Positions 60,901-64,000 of a stretch of DNA of 64,000 bases are shown here, piece after piece (positions within the stretch are counted from its first letter, which is position 1; every line of letters starts with the position of its first letter). Below the pieces are notes generated by a model. That model did not search any database, had not been told where the DNA came from, and was given only the letters and a program-made list of their open reading frames with translations. Position numbers and translations under genes: made by a program. Source of the DNA: Elusimicrobiota bacterium (GTDB taxonomy: Bacteria > Elusimicrobiota > Elusimicrobia > UBA1565 > UBA9628); contig PLZD01000032.1 in NCBI GenBank assembly GCA_003151975.1, positions 62,001 through 126,000 on the forward strand, in the 5' to 3' direction.

Positions 60901-61827
60901 GCGCGCCGCTTCCCGGGCACCCTCGGGGCCCGGCAGTTTTCCAAGAGCGGCTGCCGCGGCTTCCGCGAGCGATAGACCAGACTTTCCCGGACCTCCATGA
61001 GACTCTTTGCCGGGCGCCTCCAGGCCGCCCGCCGGCTGCGTCTGAGAAACCGGCGCGCTTTCCGGCTGCGGCTTCGTCGCCGCCGGAGTCTGCGGCGATT
61101 TACCGGAATTCGTCGGACCCGAAACGCCCGGGCCGGCTCCCCCGCCCGGCGGTTCGAGCGCCGTACCGGGCAGCCCCTTGCTCCCGTCGAACTTCGCATC
61201 CAGCGCGGCGCCCGACAAGTCTCCGCCGCTCGACACGGCATCCGGATCGGAAGCTCCGGAATCATTGCCTTTGGCGCCGCCGTTCTTGTCCGCGGCGGCC
61301 GAGGTCGGCACGGCCGCGCGCATCTGTCGCAGGACATCGGGAGGCACGGGCTTGGCGCCGCCCGCCTTCGTCGCGGACTTGGGTCCGATCACGAAAGCGT
61401 TCGCGGCGGCGTCCCAATTGACGCCAAACCGATCCTCGACGGCTCGGAATGGACCAGGCTTGGCGATGTCGTTTTTCCCGAGGCGGGCAAGGAGTTCGTA
61501 ATCCTCCAGCGTCGGCCACTTTTCCATGGAGTTCATCACCAGCTGAAAGGGCTTGTCCAGCGGCTCCGGCGGGCCCTTTTGCGCCGACGACGGCAGAGCC
61601 CGCATGGCGTCGAACTCTTTTTGGATCGCGGGATATTTCTTAGGAAGTTCGGAGGAATCTTTCCAGACCGCCGCGACCTGCGGCAGAACGCGAGTCAGAG
61701 AGTCGCACAGCTTCCTGTCGTCGCCCGAGTAGCCGGAGCAATCGAGGCCTTTGGCATCCTCGGCTCGCGCGGGAGAGGAAAGAAGAGAGCGCGCCCCCAG
61801 CAGGACGGTCAGGAGGACCGTCGCCAA
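54979..61827 (-). CDS. 2282-aa exported multidomain effector-like protein
   Basis: TTG start at 61827, 5 nt after a perfect AGGAGG. Signal peptide (LLTVLLGARSLLSSPARA); about 190-300 is a Gly/Pro-rich linker, about 300-480 helical or coiled. About 500-900 is beta-rich with repeated turns (KTGILKQGKMQPDGSVLLASG). About 1070-1150 is Ala/Gly-rich and hydrophobic. A transglutaminase-like triad follows, Cys1664 (GVCRHQ), His1697 (NGHYYTL), Asp1718 (IIDVTQ). Next is a papain-like triad, Cys1926 (FEDCQLH), His2012 (PGHAFVIV), Asn2032 (VVKNSGE). The last 200 residues have a vague likeness to contact-dependent toxin tips, without a firm match. Two-gene unit with the 557-aa protein. Effector role is inference. 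Confidence 0.75.
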   Translation of the reverse strand: MATVLLTVLLGARSLLSSPARAEDAKGLDCSGYSGDDRKLCDSLTRVLPQVAAVWKDSSELPKKYPAIQKEFDAMRALPSSAQKGPPEPLDKPFQLVMNSMEKWPTLEDYELLARLGKNDIAKPGPFRAVEDRFGVNWDAAANAFVIGPKSATKAGGAKPVPPDVLRQMRAAVPTSAAADKNGGAKGNDSGASDPDAVSSGGDLSGAALDAKFDGSKGLPGTALEPPGGGAGPGVSGPTNSGKSPQTPAATKPQPESAPVSQTQPAGGLEAPGKESHGGPGKSGLSLAEAAAAALGKLPGPEGAREAARRQLYEILDREMIEARSRQTRDLVDTMNKRTDAKIGTHISTKAQDDYDAIKKLPVGEQPEKLKGWLREQDAHLNEQLDGMVLRDEQRATRAREKIKKLAEGGRKPTDSELQSAQKELDDAEHQRRWSEEILKKTGQENPELEAYYRELQKHQDLRRQGLRDGLVPDGTVLTPLELGSELQDATFRAATVDGQKGIYLEIITNPQRKMQREAFDKGKDYRDEYMERSFMSSDGRLRIRYGKAPDTFDDMETREYLRKDGQLDKRVVVTPGGTQESEIEYDEQGEPFGRTERESKGGKPTALRHIVFDPLTHKVAKSVAIDPGDGSTVLNETRYLGDGKVEFYYPKTGILKQGKMQPDGSVLLASGSIEGTAHKLLFSGETGMSVEPAYDKATGRTDLKGLVDARLISAEQAAILTQNFPAETLAEFSKGKENWKLTTPPRIMFGKDGPVMVYEAKYYENGRSRTVSYSFNQDKSQNGWVLTQRDTTKLTGQEPDTKETVEVYVGWMGDHFGSKQLYKEFAYQDFKPGGTADDVVTVKDSRKSRFVWDSAAKGWKFLDQEDPKPDQITLLNIARKKFEDLPGVTHVSKAFGALTEASRVWGFSIAGGGAQGLAVIKDGLGMDSYNEKTFAAATMNESAIGDPMRALHDAQFELGRDGGLFMQDLTERYRQSRMSQPGLSPTQKAAINGSNFRPSEKELAEFYVHGAGFGWADASTEFAKRAKEAGDTTTSVKWAAVATVNYGGVFVTDSLALFGVGRVLGSAAKFGATAARAGAAAETGTAAVAGTGVAATETAAAAAQQTSRVAQLMGWSAKGVRAAGQTGEAVTAGAGKVGDVQQWLDMSASAANGNYVDALALYLGGKVSHGIHSAMDGGKPSVHGEEAAAPTEQPKKSIWNTDVKELIKGAFQGKTPQAEAPQPKGWVEQPSEPGTSFMEEHADKPRASFMDDQAEKPGRMESVLAAKPDAPQPRKLGSSEEYLALLDRQDKGEPVDLKEVARPGIASSDGNTVMIAQGSGRFEKLRAGETADLFVPEGQPLPKGAIVLETGVSGKLVEAANLLSSRGKSGANPELVGRLTKGKTFQRVLVPREAAEAPLSALADQKQNSVESLGEWAQAQNPQIKEKLGSVLESKAFKDASLVEQTEMLNGLEQARQQGPDAFEARLKGLGPEPPAKPGMVGKVENTLAGEFPKVAKALGIDAPMSDSAIRDGYRLAIEEARAAGLPPVTPENYVNQGDLADGTRLTQQGAALHHIVGKYVRVGGGEAILVDPAHDPVLGDFLARMEREAPGILKSGGEKALMEYVGRSVGEKIRSMPESAAPLDVLDGDGRLSRAPDVVRLGDLMALPQAGGGRLDHGYGVCRHQNLLAHAVLESLAAEGVLDRTTVISRSENGHYYTLALGAPGADGQRTSYIIDVTQGQIKAAEFGDTYFGTGGRRQAIRLSAPSQASSFAEGGEPWMRHAAREAALQNELERRCDADPEIQNLLAAGAEKAAKLPELQRQIKSAESRIEGALRRELESPESEWPGDLRKAFDQELSVQRQRRAMEMAGMNDALARKVGADDAGDAPTGIFKLPAVESAETGVRLARGEEVLKEAFEADRNHRQVLGTLDTATVEKQTFEDCQLHSLMNRLGLRDVSTAEFTQRAARVLGVPVEQLRAEGMTAPQVHAVLKGMGLQPQGFYEHMIKEDTLIKRLGDNGGSMLAGVPGHAFVIVGAYETPQGMKYVVKNSGESAEGQLQLYSFSGFKGNLEVMSVKPSGLKPAEMLRNLDAAPRGVTATEFFAGKGSEKGKKTGGTDPQIKFLDKGDRHPAVSIVNADKADYPHEVKQAREFGALLGGGKVEFIGGNSQGIEGYFTPEGGAEKIPFSFKDMHKKSVSDTKKTFNNIRTELNKNAGLIKDGPYKDSAGKAIAYVDVSQMPSGTVAERIKEGVDIKNLPKPAGDENLYGGILKRVIFHCSDGVVEVTDEGVRTHTKHDSNP

Positions 61828-63482
61828 GAGCTCCTCCTAAATAGCACGAACGCCGCGCCCGCCACCAGCGCGATGCCGAGAACACCCAAAGAGATCGCAG
61901 CCGCCTTACCCGCGTCGAAGCGCCCCGCGGCGCTCGCGGAATTTCCGCCGGCGTTGGAAGCGCCGCGCGCGCCGCGGTTCGAGGAGGCCGCGCCGGCGAC
62001 GCCGGCCGCTGCGGCAGACGACTGGCCGCCGGAGTCGCCGGACGCGACCGTCGCCGCGCCGGCCGTCCCGCCGCCGCCTCCGCCGAACATGCGGCTCAAA
62101 AACGATTTGATCCTTTGCGCCGCGCCTCCCACGCGCGACGAGCCGGCCTCGCCGGCGGCTTTCTCTCTTTCCTCGGCGTCATTAAGATTGGCGCGAATGG
62201 AATCCATGATCGAGGCGAGGTCCGAGGCCGGGACTTCGTCGTCCTTCTTGTAGGATTCCTTCGCGTGCTTGTTGCAGTCGCCCGAAACGATGTCGCAAGA
62301 CCGCGAGTGCGTGAAGTCGCGCTCTTGGTCGGCCGGAGTTAGCGCGATATCCTTGAAATCGGCGGCGCGGCGGCCCTGGTCTTTCCGGTAGATCTCCTTT
62401 AGCTGGCTAAAATCCTGCCGACTGATCCCTCCGCGGCCCGGATCGAAAAACGAGGGATTGCGCATCAACGCCGCCGGCTCGCGCTCGATGGCGGTCTTCA
62501 ACGCCGCTATCTCTCCGGGGCCGGCCGACTGCCCGTCGGTGCGCACGACCATGGCCCGGCCGTCGGCGCCGATGACCGCCTTGAGGCCGGCATCTTTAAA
62601 CGCGTCTTTGTAGGGGCCCGACGCGAGCAGAAAATCCTGCGCCGACCGGGGCGAGGCCGGCCCCCCTGATATCGCGCCGCCAGGCGCGCCCATGGCGCCC
62701 CGCGGCCCGCCTCCTGGAGAACCCATCTGGCCGGCTTGATTTCCGCCGAAGTTCTCCGCCGCGGCCAGGCGCCCCGCGCCGTCCATCGCGGATTTAAGCT
62801 TGCCGCCTAGATTGCCGATGGAGCCGCTGTTGCCCGCTTTGGAATTGCCGGAGCCGGAACTTCCGAGGTCGTCGGCTTTCGCGCCGCCGGCTGACCCGGC
62901 GGAATCTCCGGAGGGACTTCCGCCCCTGCCGCCTCCGCCCGTGTCGGGATCGACGGAGGGGCCCTTCGACTGGTCTCCCGCTGACGGTCCCGTCGCGGGA
63001 GGAGCGCCGGCATCGGGATCGGCGGGCGCATCCGGCCGCGCGGAAGGCGCGTCGGCTTGCTTGTCCTCCGGCTGTTTTGGATCGGGCTGCTGGGCATCCG
63101 GCTGCTGCTGAGCGGGCTGCGCGGCGGAGTTCCCCGTGATGTTGAGGTCCTGCCTCAGCTGCTTCCACTCATTATAAACCTGCTTCTGCTCGTCGGCGTA
63201 GGCGTTCATTTTCGCCGTGGCCGCCGCGATCGCGGCGGGATCGGGCGGATTGGCTATGCTCGCGGCGTCGACCGCGGCGTTGGCCGACTTGATGAGATCG
63301 CTCAGCTCCGTATGCCGCGCGTCGACGTCCTGGTAGCGTTTTTTCTTGGCTCCAGCCGACGGAGGCGGACAAGCAATCCTCTGCAGCGTCTGAGGGTCGG
63401 TGCAGATCATGGCGGATACGCTATCGGGAGCCGAGGCGACAAACGCGGCGGCTGCGAGGACGACGGTCAAACGACGCCTCAT
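61809..63482 (-). CDS. 557-aa exported protein with C-terminal membrane anchor, partner of the giant gene
   Basis: Signal peptide (LAAAAFVASAPDSVSA), a helical stretch (about 40-105), a Gln/Pro/Asp/Gly low-complexity region (about 110-260), and a compact domain (about 270-440) with conserved-looking Cys (SRSCDIVSGDCNKH). A Gly/Ala/Ser linker follows, then a final membrane helix (ISLGVLGIALVAGAAFVLF) and an Arg-rich end. The helix-plus-Arg tail resembles C-terminal sorting signals. It is the first gene of the operon and overlaps the 2282-aa gene by 19 nt, so it may anchor, chaperone or neutralise that protein. No family recognised. Confidence 0.65.
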   Translation of the reverse strand: MRRRLTVVLAAAAFVASAPDSVSAMICTDPQTLQRIACPPPSAGAKKKRYQDVDARHTELSDLIKSANAAVDAASIANPPDPAAIAAATAKMNAYADEQKQVYNEWKQLRQDLNITGNSAAQPAQQQPDAQQPDPKQPEDKQADAPSARPDAPADPDAGAPPATGPSAGDQSKGPSVDPDTGGGGRGGSPSGDSAGSAGGAKADDLGSSGSGNSKAGNSGSIGNLGGKLKSAMDGAGRLAAAENFGGNQAGQMGSPGGGPRGAMGAPGGAISGGPASPRSAQDFLLASGPYKDAFKDAGLKAVIGADGRAMVVRTDGQSAGPGEIAALKTAIEREPAALMRNPSFFDPGRGGISRQDFSQLKEIYRKDQGRRAADFKDIALTPADQERDFTHSRSCDIVSGDCNKHAKESYKKDDEVPASDLASIMDSIRANLNDAEEREKAAGEAGSSRVGGAAQRIKSFLSRMFGGGGGGTAGAATVASGDSGGQSSAAAAGVAGAASSNRGARGASNAGGNSASAAGRFDAGKAAAISLGVLGIALVAGAAFVLFRRSSWRRSS

Positions 63483-63488
63483 GCCGTT

Positions 63489-63516
63489 AGTGTAACAGAG
63501 GACAAAACTCTGTCAA
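63489..63516 (-). promoter_or_regulatory. consensus promoter with internal dyad, 557-aa/2282-aa operon
   Basis: Minus strand: TTGACA (63516-63511), 16-bp spacer, TACACT (63494-63489), then exactly 6 nt to the ATG at 63482. ACAGAG (63495-63500) and CTCTGT (63508-63513) form an inverted repeat within the spacer and -35, a possible operator. The best-formed promoter in the window, and clearly leaderless. Confidence 0.8.
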
Positions 63517-63553
63517 GGCTTGGAGAATGCAGCGTTATTAAGGAAGGAACAGT

Positions 63554-64000
63554 CTAGCGGGCCGGCGCGTCGCCGTAACGCAGCCAATGCAGGGAGGTGC
63601 CGGAACTCGAGAGATCGACGATGAAGAGATCGTCGTATTCTTGAGAGGCGAGCTCTTCCTCGGGACCGCCCGGCGCGCCCAAAGACTTCAAAAGCGCCGG
63701 AATCGTGTCGGAATGGGCCACGACGAGGACGTCGTCGGCGAGATGCTCGGCTCGCAAAGTCCTCGCGAGGGCTTCGGTCTCGTCCAACTTGACCTGGACC
63801 GGCTTGAGGCCGTGGGCCTTGGCGGCGGGCCCCGCCGTCAGCCGCGTGCGCCGGAACTCCGTGACGTAAACGGCCTTGAGCGGCACATGGCTCAAGACGC
63901 GCGCGAGATCGACGGCGCGTTTTTCCCCTTTCTCCGTCAGCGGGGGATCCTCGCTCATCTTCGTCGCGACTTTCTCCGCGTGCCGCGCGATGTAGACAGC
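63554..64000 (-). CDS. histidine phosphatase family protein, 5'-partial
   Basis: Phosphatase of the phosphoglycerate-mutase/SixA superfamily. An internal ATG exists at 63958, but the frame stays open to the window edge and encodes ARHAEK there, the catalytic RHxE motif. The real start is therefore beyond the window. Further motifs: PLTEKGEKRA, YVTEFRRTRLTA (second catalytic Arg region) and VVAHSDTIP (second catalytic His). Likely removes phosphate from a small molecule or phosphohistidine. Confidence 0.88.
   Translation of the reverse strand, partial: AVYIARHAEKVATKMSEDPPLTEKGEKRAVDLARVLSHVPLKAVYVTEFRRTRLTAGPAAKAHGLKPVQVKLDETEALARTLRAEHLADDVLVVAHSDTIPALLKSLGAPGGPEEELASQEYDDLFIVDLSSSGTSLHWLRYGDAPAR

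Overview
The window reads as chromosome of a high-GC, double-membraned (Gram-negative type) bacterium. A TolC-type outer-membrane channel, an OmpA-like lipoprotein, several lipoprotein signal peptides and a pilin-like protein support this. The mix of a Bacteroidetes/epsilon-type succinate dehydrogenase, pilin-like proteins and odd exported multidomain proteins would fit an Elusimicrobiota-like lineage, but that placement is an inference from memory and was not tested. Genes are packed with many 4-nt stop/start overlaps (ATGA, GTGA, TTGA). No rRNA, CRISPR array or insertion sequence was seen; one tRNA is present.

Layout. 0-4.2 kb: cell-wall amidase (5' end outside the window), GAF-PAS sensor, thioredoxin-like protein, pilin-like protein and an alpha/beta hydrolase, all on +. 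4.2-10.9 kb: a seven-gene minus-strand efflux operon, tetR-tolC-hlyD-ATPase-ATPase-permease-permease, with a dyad operator over its only visible promoter. 10.9-15.2 kb: endonuclease III, a secreted protein, an oligopeptide-type binding protein and two tandem TPR proteins. 15.2-23.7 kb: exported proteins of unusual design. One has 1826 aa with a DHH motif and a kinase-like domain; one has 599 aa with an HEFTH zinc motif; two small membrane proteins lie between them. 23.8-30.5 kb: sdhCAB, a stand-alone GGQ release-factor-like protein, a DUF2203 protein, tRNA-Pro, an SRAP protein, a membrane protein and an OmpA lipoprotein. 30.5-35.6 kb: a Lon-type protease with a signal-peptide-like N-terminus, a lipoprotein and TrmL. 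35.6-39.4 kb: an amino-acid permease coupled to a dimethylglycine/sarcosine dehydrogenase-like enzyme. 39.4-41 kb: a lower-GC patch with a small lipoprotein, a lone Phd/YefM-type antitoxin and a repeat-rich non-coding stretch. 41-53.7 kb: PHP phosphoesterase, MFS transporter, amidohydrolase, papain-like protein, FecR/poly-Q protein, ATP-grasp ligase, GH25 lysozyme and a receptor-type Ser/Thr kinase. 53.7-64 kb: sugar dehydrogenase, a 2282-aa exported multidomain protein, its 557-aa partner and the start of a histidine phosphatase.

Two patterns tie scattered genes together. (1) Five proteins whose core domains are normally cytoplasmic or canonical inner-membrane (Lon, PHP, MFS, papain-like, ATP-grasp) all begin with a signal-peptide-like helix followed by a 100-200 residue Pro/Ala/Val/Thr-rich leader. 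Four of them also share an upstream motif, G[TG]CCC[AG][AT]TG, with exactly 50 bp between it and a -10 hexamer, and no recognisable -35. (2) Three giant or large exported proteins share the layout signal peptide, long unknown region, Ala/Gly-rich hydrophobic middle and C-terminal enzyme domains. This resembles polymorphic secreted effectors. The papain-like domain of the 2282-aa protein and that of the separate 535-aa protein have identical catalytic spacing (Cys+86 His, His+20 Asn/Asp).

At least a dozen genes have a -10 hexamer only 6-9 nt before the start codon and no Shine-Dalgarno, which suggests widespread leaderless transcripts. Most operon-internal genes are instead coupled by overlaps, some with clear Shine-Dalgarno sites.
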